Assembly (NCBI GenBank): GCA_030737835.1
Contig: CM060856.1
Span: forward strand, 16,285,116-16,349,115
Direction: 5' to 3'
Length of the DNA stretch: 64,000 nt
From: Acorus gramineus
Taxonomy: Eukaryota > Streptophyta > Magnoliopsida > Acorales > Acoraceae
The position numbers were made by a program, and so were the translations under genes. Positions 1 through 11,700 of the stretch are shown piece by piece; the first letter of the stretch is position 1; every line of letters starts with the position of its first letter. Below the pieces are notes generated by a model. That model made no database searches, was not told where the DNA came from, and saw only the letters and a program-made list of their open reading frames with translations.

Positions 1-434
1 ACCCTATTTATAATCGTCATGTACTCCATTATGTCAAGGATGTACTCTATTATGAAAAATATAAAATTACGTGCTTTTCATACATAAATTTTATTTTGTA
101 ATAGTATTATACTTCATCAGTCAAATATACAAATGCGTGCAATTTGCAAGTGTGACTACAAAATGGATGTTGCGTGTAGTCTTGTATTCTAATGACTAAT
201 GATTTTTAAAGTTTTTATGTAAATGAGTATGTACAAAAATCTCATCCTCTAAAGCCCTGAAAAGGTCTACCCATCGAATGGTCTAATAACATTCCCTCAC
301 AACACTTTTTTCACCATATACAAAACCTTATCCAAAATCAAATTCCTATGGTCTTCAAACTCCCAACATCCACCACAAATATCATTGAAACCATAACACG
401 AGCTGACCTTAGAAGACTCAAAAACAGAGTACTC
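1..434 (+). promoter_or_regulatory. Upstream region and 5' leader of NdhM
   Basis: AT-rich sequence before the NdhM start codon. A TATA-like stretch lies near 314-320, about 115 bases before the chosen ATG at 435. Positions 19-55 hold two imperfect copies of a short 'tgtactcYattatg' unit. An in-frame ATG at 348 would add 29 residues but is judged to be leader sequence (see the NdhM entry). No other gene is visible here. Confidence 0.35.
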
Positions 435-2697
435 ATGGCCACCTCTGCATCTTATACAGCCTCAACAACCCTCCCCTTCCAACAACACAGTCTCCGGCGA
501 CTGAAAACACGGTCTCCGAAGCGAACACTAACTGTGAAATCCCAACAACCAACCACAGAACAACAGCCACAACAAGAAGCATCAGAGCAGCCAAAGCAGG
601 CAATAGTGCAGGACAAACCAGAGGTGGTGCAGCAACAGCAACAACAGCAGGTGAATGCGAGGAGCAAGAACATGAGCAGGGAATACGGTGGGCAGTGGCT
701 GAGCAGCGTCACTCGGCACGTTAGGATATACGCGGCGTACATAGATCCGGTGACGCACGCATTCGATCAGACGCAGATGGACAAGCTCACGCTCATACTT
801 GATCCCACCGACGAGTTCGTCTGGACCCCCGAGACCTGCCAGAAGGTCTACTCCTACTTCCAGGAACTCGTGGACCATTACGAGGTATGTTTTGTCTGAT
901 ACTTCGCTTTTAGGGGGGGGACCCAAGTTCAAATTCTGCTGTTGTTTGTAGAATTGAAAATAGTAAAGGGACTTTGTAGCTCGATTAAATTCTTGTACCA
1001 AAAAGAAATTCTAATCCGAAGGTAGTGAATTGATGAAGAACAAAACGAATAATATCTTACTGTATAAATCTGACACCTTATGTTTTGTATCAAAATTTGT
1101 TTGTTATATAGTGGGTTAGGTACCAAATGTCAACATATAGCTCATTGAGGGGGATAATGGCTAAGTGGCCCAATGAAAGAGCGGTGGGTTAAGCGAACTA
1201 ATATCCCAATAATCCAATGTGGGGGTGAAGGGTGAGGTTACTAGGTGAGAGTCTCCATTATGATTTAATTCACATCACACACACGGGAGAATTGTGCTTA
1301 ATTACATATAAGCAACTCTTATATATCAAAATACGTTTTAAAGTCATGAATTCGTTGAGAGAAAGACATTTTTTATTATTATATAAGCCTAGGATGTTAC
1401 ATTTGGAATCAGAGTTCTCTTGTACATGGTGAGTTGGGTTGATTCTATATGGGGATATGTGACCCACTGAGGGTGTGATTGTTAAGTTGTGATCAAGTTA
1501 AAGAGTGATAAACTGGGTTAACCAAGATCCCAATATGCACGTGAAGTGAAGAGTGATGTGAGAACTCACGTCATGGTTTAGTCTCACATTACCTAACAGA
1601 GAAAAATAGTTTTATATGTAAGCACATAAACATTTTTAAATAGTCGGCTCATTGAAAAAATGGATAATATCTTATTGTGTAAAACTTATGTTGTTGCAAA
1701 ACACTTCTTATAACCTAAACAACTTAAAAGAAATGATCCAACATAATGAGTGTCATTGAGTAGTGAAGAGTGGAAGAACCTAAGATAAAGCATACCATGG
1801 TGACATCCAACCAATGAAAGAGTGGTGCACATATGACATTGTTTTTTACTTTTTTCCCTTCCAAAAGTAACCACCAAAAGGTGAGACACTGAGACTCAAC
1901 TCACAATTAAACTCCTAGCTGATATTTTCTTGTAAAGCATATCACATATTTTTTCCTAGAGCCATACCTTCCTCATGTTTATAAGCGTAATCACTAACTT
2001 TTCCCAAAAATTGCTCTTCAACAATGCACTTCTACACGTTCTTCTTACAAATCGACCTTAAAATATACCGACCATGCGACAAAACTATGCAAGTTTCCTA
2101 TCAAGCAAAATCCCGAGGCCCAAAGGTAGCAGTGGTAGATGAAAAAAGCATGGTGAAAAATACAGGGCAGCAATGAATAAAGTTGAAATTGACCCCAATT
2201 TATCATCTCTGAAGCTACATTTTCCTTATTTCATTAGGTGGTCATAGAAGGTAATGAAACATAGAAAAACTGTGTTTGGAATCCTCCATTATTATATTTA
2301 TTCATTGTTCATTTCAATGTAGATCTCAAACGGATCATAAATGTTCATTGCCTCAAAAATAAATAATGTAATAAAAAGTGAAAATATATTCATCTAAAAT
2401 TTTCTTTTTTTTTTATATCTGAAATCTAGTTTCATTTTGTATTCATATTGTGCTGACATATTGACAAGTTAAAAATTCTGTGCTATGAAGGGAGCTCCAC
2501 TCACAGAGTACACTCTTCGCTTAATAGGCTCAGATCTTGAGCATTACATCAGGAAGTTGCTATACGATGGGGAGATAAAGTACAACATGAATGCTCGTGT
2601 CCTTAACTTCAGCATGGGAAAGCCTCGTGTTGAGTTCAAAAACAACCAACTTCAAAACGTACTAGAGGGAGCAAAAAAAGTAGATAAATCATCTTAA
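435..2697 (+). CDS. ndhM: NAD(P)H-quinone oxidoreductase subunit M, chloroplastic (NdhM)
   Basis: Exons 435-884 and 2491-2697, joined in phase 0 (gag|gtatgt ... gaag|gga), give 218 residues, close to the roughly 217 of the Arabidopsis protein. NdhM is a nuclear-encoded subunit of the stromal arm (subcomplex A) of the chloroplast NDH complex, which carries ferredoxin-driven cyclic electron flow around photosystem I. Residues 1 to about 45 look like a transit peptide (rich in Ser, Thr and Arg). A Gln-rich stretch follows at about 37-72 with a run of seven Gln. The conserved core begins at 'REYGGQWLS' (about 82) and runs through 'DKLTLILDP' and 'YSYFQELVDHYE', into exon 2 'GAPLTEYTLRLIGSDLEHYI' and 'NMNARVLNFSMGKPR'. 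I chose the ATG at 435, not the one at 348, because 'atggcc' is a good plant context and the length fits; this choice is inference. The 1.6-kb intron holds repeat debris. Function is firm from recognised family sequence. Confidence 0.94.
1130..1600. repeat. Possible LTR-type retroelement remnant in the NdhM intron
   Basis: Two related blocks (about 1155-1245 and 1480-1560) share the pattern 'aaagagtg..gggttaa..gaatcccaata..gtgaag.gtgaggt'. Between them, at about 1396-1410, 'gttacatttggaatcagag' resembles the junction of an LTR end with an initiator tRNA-Met primer site, which is normally tggtatcagagc. No coding part or second LTR was found, so this is at most a fragment. The call rests on a short imperfect motif and could be wrong. 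Confidence 0.3.
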
Positions 2698-3371
2698 CAA
2701 TGTATCTTTCATGCAAATCTATGTTGTTATGTACTTTATGTATACCCTGCTATAAATGTATATGTCTCACAAAGTTGAAAAATGAAAAAAGAATGATTTG
2801 TTACGTTTGAGCATAGAATTAAGTGCGGCAACACATGTTGATATGTTATTTTGAGGTCTAACAGCACTTGATGTGTCATCAATGTATCATAGGTAGATGA
2901 GTCTCTAGTAGTCGTAACACAACAGTTCATGATTTACCTGTATTGTTAAGGATAAGTCTTGGATTTGAATTTTGGTGTTGATTTATCCATCTGTTTGTTG
3001 ACAATTATTCAAAAAAAAATTCTGTAGAATCAGGACAAACAGATAGAAATAGCCTTCCCGGCTATTCTTGGAGGGTCTCTATGATATAAAATAAAAAAGC
3101 ATCATATATCTTGTCATGTACACTGCAAGTACTTTTTTTAAATTGTTTTGTTGCACCACCTGTCAAAATTATTATTTATTTTTTAAAATAACATTCATTC
3201 AATGATGTAATTACTCCTTACTTGCATCAATTCACTGCACTATATTCCCTTGATTGAACCTTTCAATTATTTAAGTCATTTAACCACCATAATTCATTTA
3301 ATAAATCATTCCAACATCACAAGTGCTATCCACCGTCCAGTGCCGCTGTAGACCCGAGGCTATATTCCTCT
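2698..3371. other. Spacer downstream of NdhM
   Basis: AT-rich, with no convincing open frame. It should contain the NdhM 3' UTR; an AATAAA signal is not obvious, although 'tataaatgta' near 2750 could serve. Nothing else is recognised. Confidence 0.4.
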
Positions 3372-3718
3372 TAAGGTCCGTTTGAAAACACATATTGAAA
3401 AGTAGCTTTTAGAATAAAGCTGTTTTTTAAGATAATTTTAGACGTTGACTTTTTTAGGATGCTTTTTTTAAAATCAGGAATCAATATTTGAAAGGAGTTT
3501 AATGTTTGGCAGAGAAAATTGCTTTTCAATTCAAAAAATCGATTCCGATCAAAAAGCGTTGTTTCTGAGCTTTTTAAAACACAGATTTCAAGGGAAAAAT
3601 TAAAAGGAATCCAGCTTCCGATTCTGCAAAAAGCTACCCCGTTTGGCTGCACGCTTTTAGCTTTTCAGCTTTTCAAAAAGCAAAAGCGCGCTGAATCGCG
3701 CAACCAAACGGGGCCTTA
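3372..3718. repeat. Candidate non-autonomous TIR element (about 350 bp)
   Basis: The left end 'taaggtccgtttgaaaac' and the inverted right end 'taaggccccgtttggttg' form imperfect terminal inverted repeats of the common plant 'CCGTTTGG' type, and the interior codes for nothing. 'agcttttcagctttt'-like words occur in both halves. No clear target duplication is visible, so superfamily and exact ends are uncertain; hAT-like is the first guess. Confidence 0.5.
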
Positions 3719-3992
3719 GCTCCCGTTTGAATATGGAATACTTCAGAGAATAAATGAGAATAAAATAAAATAAATATTTTTGTTATTTTGATACAGGAAA
3801 TATTCATAGATAAACTATGTCGGAATAAACTGATATAAAGTGGTATATGGATTCTAATGTACCATTTGAATTAAAGTTATTCTAGATTATTTTATCCAAA
3901 AAAATATGTGAATTCACTGTCAAATCAACTGTCATCATCTCTTATAAATCATCTGTCAAATCAACTATCATTATTTTTTCACATTTTATAAA

Positions 3993-4763
3993 GGGAAAAT
4001 GACCAAAAAAATATCCTAAGAGTTTGAAATATCCAAATAAACCATTTTTAAAAATTATACATAAAAAAGTCTCATTTCACAGTTTTAAAAACACAAAAGA
4101 CTAATCTGCCCTTATGTAATTAAATCTTTAATATCCCTCTTTATTCCACACTAAAAATCTATTTTCCTACAAAACAACAATATCTCTGTATACGATGAAA
4201 ATCAATCCTCTCAGAGGTTTTGTTATTATATATCATACTACGTGTTTTTTATATATATCTTACGTGATATTGTTTATCATTTTTCATTATGTATAATCAT
4301 AATATGTGATATAAATCAATGTTGTGCCCCAATGCAACAGATAATATTTTAGTATTCTAAATCTTTATTCACATTTCTAATTTTTTTGGTTATTTACATA
4401 TTTTTATAATATCATTAGTACATATCCATTTTTAAAAAAAAAACATCAACATTTAATGGAGTTCATCATAAAAAACTCAAATTATATTGGTACATATTTC
4501 TCAAAATCCACCTAATCACAAAGAATTTACAATAAAAAAATTGATCTACATAAAAATGTGTGAAATATATTAATAAAATTAAGAGGGTGAAATATTTTAA
4601 CAAAGTTAAGAGATATAGAATGTATTAATGATCTAATTGCATAAGAGTAGATTAGTCTTTTGTGTTTCCAAAATTGTAAAATGAGACGTTTTTAGGTATA
4701 ATTTTAAAAAGTGGCTGATTTAGATATTTCTAACTTTTGGAATACTTTTTTAGTCATTTTCCC
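3993..4763. mobile_element. Mutator-type MITE with 9-bp target duplication
   Basis: A 771-bp element with inverted ends of about 130 bp. The left arm starts 'gggaaaatgaccaaaaaa' and the right arm is its inverse, ending 'agtcattttccc'. Both arms carry matching inner words such as 'agactaatctgccctta'. The element is flanked by an exact 9-bp direct repeat, ttttataaa (3984-3992 and 4764-4772), the signature of Mutator-like transposition. The interior is AT-rich and noncoding, so it must have been moved by a transposase encoded elsewhere. The matching target duplication argues that it is not old. Confidence 0.88.
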
Positions 4764-6788
4764 TTTTATAAATCCTTATTCACACTTTATTCGTATTTTA
4801 TCCAAACAACAAAAATTTTAATTACGTTTTCTAACGAGAATAATTCAAAACACAACCACGCACAAAATTATTTTATTCTTATTTATATCCACTTATGTCA
4901 GAATAATTGTATACCCAAGAATAAGGCCCGCCCGACCCAAGCCCGGCCGGGCCACGGTGGTCCCCACACCAATTTTTTAAATGCTCAAAATCTTTTTTTA
5001 ATATTTTTACAATTTTTCATATGTTTCCTACGTGCATAAACAGAAAATTTATTTATTTATTTATTTTTGTAGTGGTTGTTAGCTTGGCGTGAACAATGCA
5101 TGCAAGTGCACAATGGTAGACGTACACGGAGGGCTTAAAAAATTTAAATGAGGTTAGATTTTTTTAACAATCAAAGGCTGTTTTAATCACTAAGTTCCAA
5201 ATTAAGGGGACATTCCGAAATAGACATGAATAAATTGAGAAAGCATATGAACATATCAAGATTCGTGTTTAAAGTATCTAATTCATTTATCAAACTTACT
5301 CTGGCACGTGTGTGTATGTGTGTGTGTACATATATTTTATATATTTTTTAAATGTATTTATTTATATACATGTTAAGGGAGATGGAGAGTCTGAGTAAAA
5401 ATGTTTTTTTTTTAATCCATATGGATTGGGATTGGAGAAATACCACCTCTTGAGTAGGATTCTCAATCCCCCTAATCAAGAATTCTCAATCCTACTCTTC
5501 CAATGTCAATCTCCCTTTTAAAATTTATCCAAAACAACTTATTGACTTGGATGAGAATTTTCAATCCCAATCCAGACATCCAATACTCCTATCTAAACAG
5601 GTCTTAAGAGTCAGATATCTCCTATCATCCATGTATGATAATTATTTTCTTAGGGGAAATGGTACATCTTCTTAACTTAACCTTTTTCTCACCTTGATTT
5701 AGCCCCTTTTTTTTAATCAATTCAAGATTATAAGGGTAATCGAATGAGTTAAGAGTGATATTATATAACGACATCAAGTATCTTAAAACTGTTTTTAAAT
5801 AATTTTTATTAATTATAATTTTATTTCATATATTATTTCATCACCTATTCGATTCCAATTAACTCCACGAATCGTTCATATTTTTCATTTTTGTTTTTTT
5901 CTTAAACATTGGCTTTAGACACAATCCGCATTTGGGTAGATTGGGCAGTAGAAACATTAAATACGAATCCAATGCCAAGTTTTTCACATTCGCGTTTTAT
6001 TTATTAAACTTCATGCATTTAAAAATTTCCCAAAACAACATTTTTAAAAAACAAGATAATTTTTTTAAAAGTCAGTGATCATACCACAATGATTTAAGAT
6101 TTAAAATTGCTATCGATAGATTTTGGATTTGAATCTTGTGGTTTTTAAACAAGAACTAAATATTATGTGTTCTGTGGTTTTTATGTTTATCAGAGATCAC
6201 GAGTTCCACATTATTAGCGGGCATTTGGTGAGAAAAAGTAGACAACCAAAATCAGTCCCCATCACTTGATTCTGACCCACCGTTTACCAAACAACCACAC
6301 CCAACACGCATTTAAATCGGACTATTTTAGATATTTTTATTTGTTCAAAGGTCCTATTATATTGGATTGAGATTTGAGAAACAGAAAATCAGAGTTGGGA
6401 AGGAATGTGTGTTTAGAAATGAGTTTAGGTTAAAATGGATTCTCAATTGCAGAATTGATTCAATCACTGGTAAATCTTAAAGATGTTTTAATGTAGGGGC
6501 TTTTAAAAATAAGTGTGGAATATATTTATTGATTCTGTTTTCAGAAGAATCGTACTTGATTCAAACTTGTTTTTAAATACGTTGCGTTTAAAGAAAGTGA
6601 AAATCGATTTTTTTTTATTATAAAAATTAACATTTTAGTATGTAACAAAAACATATATTTTAAGAAGGATATTTTCAAAAATTGTTTTAAGTGAAAAATT
6701 ATTATTGTGAAGGAGAATGGGCTCATAATGATTCTCTAAAAATGCTTTGTTCCTTGGCGTCAACCATGACTTCTCTTTATTTTTCTTA
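4764..6788. other. AT-rich spacer, no gene seen
   Basis: No credible coding frame. A GC-rich patch at 4925-4966 ('cccgcccgacccaagcccgg') stands out from the AT-rich surroundings. At 5408-5590 short inverted pieces of 'ggattgggattgg / ccaatcccaatcc' suggest a degraded MITE. A short (GT)n tract lies at 5309-5326. Nothing else is supported. Confidence 0.4.
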
Positions 6789-7031
6789 GGCTCCGTTTGG
6801 TAGGATGTTAACACATCATAGGAGTCGGCGGACGCCCGCAGACGCGGACACAAATGGGTATTTCCGTTGCTGTGTCGATAATCCACAATATCCTTGTGAA
6901 TCGTATCTTGTTTTCGACCCGTTTTTGTCATGTTTCCTGACTCTGCTGAGGAAACAATGATTCCTCCCAATGCAAGTCCCTCCCGTGCCTTGGTAACGCA
7001 GACGTCTGCAGACGTGCTTCCAAACGGAGCT
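6789..7031. repeat. Candidate small TIR element (about 243 bp)
   Basis: Left end 'ggctccgtttgg' and right end 'ccaaacggagct' are close inverses, and the flanks also match in inverted sense ('ttttctta' / 'taggaaaa'), so the exact boundary is unclear. The interior includes GC-rich pieces ('cggacgcccgcagacgcgga', and 'cagacgtctgcagacg' near the other end) that also pair across the element. No separate target duplication could be shown. Confidence 0.5.
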
Positions 7032-7084
7032 TTAGGAAAACGATACGTACCGTCATTTTTTAGTACTAATTCTAGTCCTCGTAT

Positions 7085-7295
7085 GTTTTGAATTTTTAAA
7101 AAATAATACACTTCGAGGTATGTGCTTTTATAAAAAAATGAAATACAATCATTAATGAATTGCATGGATATATTTTTAGAAAAAATGAAAAAAATTTAAC
7201 GATGTATATATCCCGTTAATGTGAGTATGTGATACTATCGAGTTATATAAGACTATAATCAGGATTGAAAAAAAAAAACTGTGTGTAACAAAAAT
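7085..7295. repeat. Dispersed repeat, copy A
   Basis: About 200 bp matching a second copy near 52258-52447 in the same orientation. Shared words include 'ttaatgaatt.catggatat', 'gaaaaa.tt.taa.ga', 'atc.cgttaat.t.agt' and a final 'actg.gtgtaacaaa'. Family unknown. The match is by eye and degenerate. Confidence 0.45.
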
Positions 7296-7508
7296 CTTTT
7301 ATTTATGAGTACTCGTGAGTCGTGATTCATTCTCATTTTCTTATATACCCCCCTCATTCAGTAACAAATGTAAATGCTCACAACCAATCAACGCAACCTA
7401 AACAAGCAAACTCTACGGAACACAATAATAATTCTTTTGTAAACTCAAATCACCTGAACCTTTTCAAAAAAAGGGTGAAAAACACATCACATGCAATAAA
7501 GCCATGCA
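7296..7508. other. 3' flank of the GGPPS small subunit gene
   Basis: AT-rich sequence between the dispersed repeat and the stop codon of the minus-strand gene. It should hold that gene's 3' UTR. No separate gene is seen. Confidence 0.35.
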
Positions 7509-8378
7509 TTATACATAAACAAGACTAGACAAAATCTCCACCTTGTCACTCTCAAACATTTCCAATTCCATGAGAGCCAGTGATTTGAGGTCCTCATCAC
7601 CCTCCAAGAACAACCCCCCATGATGCCTCAGCATCCCCACATAGAGCCCAAACCTCCTCAGCCTCTCCACCACCTCCTCCTCAGCCCCGCCCATCACCGC
7701 CCCGCACGCCGCCCCGCACGCGTAAAGCCCACCATACTTCCTCTCCGCCACAAACCTCTCCGACCCCTCCGCGTGGAACTCCGCGTACTGCGCACTCGCG
7801 TACCCTTCCGACCCCATCGCACGCGCCATCTCAAGAACCACGCGCAGGGTCCGCTTCGGGTCTTCGGCGGCGGCGGCGGACCGCGCGACCATCTCGTACC
7901 CGAGAGGGAGGATTCCGTCGGGCGTGAGAAGCTCGATGTTGGGTCCGAAGGCGTGGCGGACGACGCCGCCCTCGTCGTCGTCGTCTCGGGGGAGGGCGAT
8001 GGTGGGGAGGCGCTCGTGCGCGTTGGACGCGGCGTGCATGAGGTGGAGCGCGCACGCGGCGTCGAGCGCGCGCTCGCGGGGGGCGCCGCAGACGAGCTCG
8101 CACGCGGCGACGCAGAGGGCGGGGGCGAGGGTGCGCGGGGGGGAGTGGAGGGAGAGGTGGCGCATGGGGTGGTGGACCAGGAGGGGGTGGCGGAGGGGGA
8201 GGGTGAGGTCGAGGTGGGACTCGATGTCGGCGGTCGTGGAGGACCAGTAGGAGTCGGAGGTGGTGCTGGTGCTGGTGGTGGAGATGGCCTTGCATGGGAG
8301 ATGGGAGCGGCGGCGAAGAAGGGTTGGGATGGGTTTGGTGGGGGTGAGTGTGAACTTGGGGACTGATGAAGCTGCCAT
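7509..8378 (-). CDS. GGR: Geranylgeranyl diphosphate synthase small subunit, type II (GGR-like), chloroplastic
   Basis: An intronless 289-residue protein. The family is a catalytically silent relative of GGPP synthase that pairs with the active large subunit in plastids and steers product toward GGPP for chlorophyll, carotenoids and tocopherols, or GPP in some plants. Residues 1 to about 40 (Ser/Thr/Arg-rich) fit a transit peptide. The small-subunit hallmark, two CxxxC motifs used for subunit contact, is present: CVAAC at 89-93 and CGAAC at 221-225. The first aspartate-rich motif of active synthases (DDxxxxD) is absent; a short acidic run DDDDE sits at 132-136 instead, in the sequence 'LPTIALPRDDDDEGG'. 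'FGPNIELLTPDGILPLGYE' (144-162) is typical of the family. The GC content far exceeds the flanks, which creates long meaningless antisense frames. A young copia element lies just upstream. The call is firm; catalytic silence follows from the family and the missing motif. Confidence 0.92.
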   Translation of the reverse strand: MAASSVPKFTLTPTKPIPTLLRRRSHLPCKAISTTSTSTTSDSYWSSTTADIESHLDLTLPLRHPLLVHHPMRHLSLHSPPRTLAPALCVAACELVCGAPRERALDAACALHLMHAASNAHERLPTIALPRDDDDEGGVVRHAFGPNIELLTPDGILPLGYEMVARSAAAAEDPKRTLRVVLEMARAMGSEGYASAQYAEFHAEGSERFVAERKYGGLYACGAACGAVMGGAEEEVVERLRRFGLYVGMLRHHGGLFLEGDEDLKSLALMELEMFESDKVEILSSLVYV

Positions 8379-8623
8379 TGTTTTTGTGGTGTGTGTGATT
8401 GAAAGAGAGGGAGAGATGGGAGAGGCTTTTTAGATGGGGGGAAGTGGTGGTGATGGGAGAGTTGGAAGTGTCGTGTGGGCTTTAAAACTCGTGTTCCATG
8501 TTCAAATATTTATTTATTGGATAAGTTAAGGATAGTCTCGATGACAAATTTGGATTCTCTGCTTGTTTTTTCATGTTTGTATACTTTTATTATGAGGTTA
8601 AAATCAAACGGTTGTAAATACAT
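8379..8623 (-). promoter_or_regulatory. Remaining native proximal promoter and leader of GGR
   Basis: Only 245 bp separate the GGR start codon from the copia element. On the minus strand this stretch has an AT-rich 'aataaataaata' (about 8505-8518) that could act as a TATA element, and a purine-rich leader on the plus strand (8400-8430), that is, CT-rich in the transcript. A GATAAG word (8520-8525, plus strand), the I-box of light-regulated genes, is also present. All assignments are by motif only. Confidence 0.4.
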
Positions 8624-8748
8624 TGTTAGAATATGAAAAGAATGAATCAATTGTATTATTAGGGTTTGTAGCCAATATTTATAGTACAAAAGGGAAACAA
8701 GGAAAAGACTAATCTACCCTTAACCCTAGCATGTATATACATTTAACA
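8624..8748 (-). repeat. 3' LTR of the copia element
   Basis: 125 bp, matching the other LTR at 123 positions. It is unusually short for a copia element, where several hundred bases are common. It is the terminal copy nearest the GGR gene. Confidence 0.95.
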
Positions 8749-8760
8749 CCCCCCCTCAAA
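8749..8760 (-). other. Polypurine tract of the copia element
   Basis: On the minus strand the sequence reads TTTGAGGGGGGG directly against the 3' LTR, the position and composition expected of the plus-strand primer in LTR retrotransposons. Confidence 0.85.
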
Positions 8761-11700
8761 CTCATGGTGGATCATACACCGAGAGTTTGCTCAACAAGAA
8801 ATCATGCCGCTGAAGTGTATGAGACTTTGTGAAAAAATCTGATAACTGAAGAGAAGAGAAATATATGGGAGTGATATATGCCCGCAATAAAATGATGACG
8901 GACGAAGTGACAATCGATCTCGATGTGCTTCGTACGTTCATGAAATACTGGATTGCTAGCAATCTGAATGGCGCTCTTGTTGTCACAATATAGGGGAGTA
9001 GACGCAGATAGAATGATGCCCATGTCAGAAATGAGGCGTCGAAGCCAAACAACCTCAGCAGTAGCAGATGCCATAGCACGATATTCGGCCTCAGCACTCG
9101 AACGAGAAACAATGTCTTGTTTCTTGGCCTTCCAAGATATAAGAGAGTCCCCAAGAAAGACACATATACCAGTTGTGAATTTTCGATCTGTGACATCTCC
9201 TGCCCAATCAGCATCAGTATAAGCGCGAAGTTCAAGAGTAGAAGAAGACGGTAACAGCAGAGCACGAGATATAGTGCCACGTAGATAGCGTATAATCCGA
9301 AGAACTGCGGCATAATGAACAGTACGAGGGGCAGCGACAAACTGACTGACAATATGCACAGCATAGGCAATGTCAGGACGAGTGACAGTGAGATAGACGA
9401 GGCTTCCAACAAGCTGTCTATAACGAGTAACATCAGAGAGTAGTTCGCCATCGTCAGGCCGGAGCTTAGCATGAAGCTCAATAGGAGTGGGAGAAATGCG
9501 ATCATCAGTTAGACAGGCACGGTCGATCAAGTCAGCAGTATACTTGCGTTGTGAGAGAAGATAACCACGCGGAGCAGAAGCAACTTCCAAGCCTAGAAAA
9601 TAGCGAAGTTTGCCAAGATCTTTCATCTCAAATTGACGCTGAAGATGTTGCTTGACCGACTGTATATGAGACGAATCATCGCCGGTGATGATCATGTCAT
9701 CAACATAAAGCAGCAGGATAGTACGATGAGGACCAGAGGTGTGAACAAATAAAGCTGGATCAGAGGAACTCGAAGCAAACCCAGCAGCACAGATAGCATC
9801 AGTGAATCGAGCGAACCAAGCACGAGGAGCCTGCTTGAGACCATAGAGAGCGCGGTGAAGATGGCATACATGACCAGATGAATGAGGAAGACCCGGAGGA
9901 GGAGTCATATAAACCTCCTCTGATAAATCACCATGAAGAAAAGCGTTCTTGACATCAAGCTGATAAATGGGCCATTGACGAACAGAAGCAACAGAAATCA
10001 AAGTACGAACAGTTGTCATCTTTGCTACAGGAGCAAATGTCTCATCATAATCAATACCATGCTGCTGAGTGAAACCACGGGCAACCAACGAGCCTTGTGA
10101 CGCTCAATCGAACCATCAGAGTTGGTCTTGATCTTATAAACCCACTTACAGCTGATAGGAGTCTTCCCTGGAGGAAGTGGTACAATTTTCCACGTATGAG
10201 TGCGTTGTAATGCACTAAGCTCCTCTGCCATAGCACCTTCCCATTCTGGAATGCCGACAGCCTCACGATATGATTGGGGCTCCCAGTGAGTGGAAACAGC
10301 TGAAAGAAAACACTGAAAACTAGGAGAAAAAGAATCAGAGGCAACCAAGCTGAGTCGTTGAGGAGGTCGACGAGCGCGAGGCGGATTGCGACGAGGAGCA
10401 ACTGGTGCGGAAGCAGAATCGTCTTCTGGCGAAGCAGCATCAGGAACAGGTGTAGGAGTAGGCAGAACCGTCCCACGTGAATCATCCGAAGACGGCAAGG
10501 GTGAAGATGGGACTGACGAGGAAGAGTGGACAGGTACAGACGGAATAGATGACTGAGGAGCAAAAGATGAGGATGAGAAATCAGGAATGGAAAAGTCCAA
10601 AAATGTGACTTCCTCAACCGTGGATGGGGGAAGAGGAACAGGAGGCGAAGAGCGTAGTATGGATGACTCTCAAAGAATGTGACATGACAAGATGTCCGAA
10701 GACGACGAGCAACAGGATCATAGCATCGATATCCTTTGATCTCATTACTATACCCAAGAAAAACACATAGTGGAACGAGGAGACAATTTGGTACGCTCAA
10801 GAGGAGGAAGTAGGACAAAACACGTGCATCCAAAAACACGAAGACGAGAATAATCAGGAGGACTATGATAAAGACGCTGAAAGGGGGAGATGCCAGCAGT
10901 GATAGACGAAGGAGTGCGATTGATGAGATACACGCTTGTAAGAACAGCCTCACCCCAAAACTGAACAGGAACAGAAGCAGAGAGGAGTAAGGACCGGGTC
11001 GTTTCGAGGATATGACGGTGTTTGCGCTCAGCAACCCCGTTCTGCTGATGAGCATAAGGAGTGGAAAGCTGCGGTAGAGTGCCTTGGGAGGATAAAAAAT
11101 CACGAAAAGCACGAGAACAATATTCCCCCCCACAATCAGAGCGAAACACCTTGATGCGTTTGGAAAACTGAGTTTCAACCATTGTAGCAAAAGATTTATA
11201 GATGGGTAACAATTCAGAACGACTATGCATCAAATATATCCAGGTAAAGCGAGAGAAATCATCAATAAAAATAACATAATAACGGTTACCCCCTTTAGAA
11301 GGAATAGGGGAGGGACCCCAAACATCAGAGTGAACTAGATCAAAAGGAGAAGCAGAAATGTGTTTACTAGTAGGAAATGGAAGAGCCAAGTGTTTTGCCA
11401 ACTTGCAGCCCACACATGGTTGAAGCTCAGTTTTTGAAAAGGAACCTAAAACACCGGTACTTATTAGATAACGAAGTCTTGGAGGAGAGAGATGGCCAAG
11501 ACGGCGGTGCCATACATCAAAGGAGGAAGGAGAAGAAGAAATCAAGCGAGCAGAAGCTGCAGAAGACGAAGGAATATGAAGATGATCCATGTAGTAGAGC
11601 CCACCGCGTCTAGAGCCTGTCCCAATCTGCTTCCCCGTACGACGATCCTGTACAGAACAAGTAGAAGAATCAAAAGTAATGAGACAATCATGATCCGCAA

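Noticed and set aside
348-434. N-terminal extension of NdhM from an upstream in-frame ATG
   Set aside because: It would add 29 residues unlike known NdhM starts. The ATG at 435 has better context and gives the family length.
3721-4990. A larger TIR element surrounding the 3993-4763 MITE, suggested by 'cccgtttgaatatggaata' and later 'tattttatccaaacaac'
   Set aside because: The right-hand end could not be located and the inverted match is short. Kept only as a possibility.
7620-8366. Long open frames on the plus strand and in a second minus frame across the GGR gene
   Set aside because: They are Gly/Arg/Pro-rich by-products of high GC content. Only the 289-residue minus frame matches a protein family.
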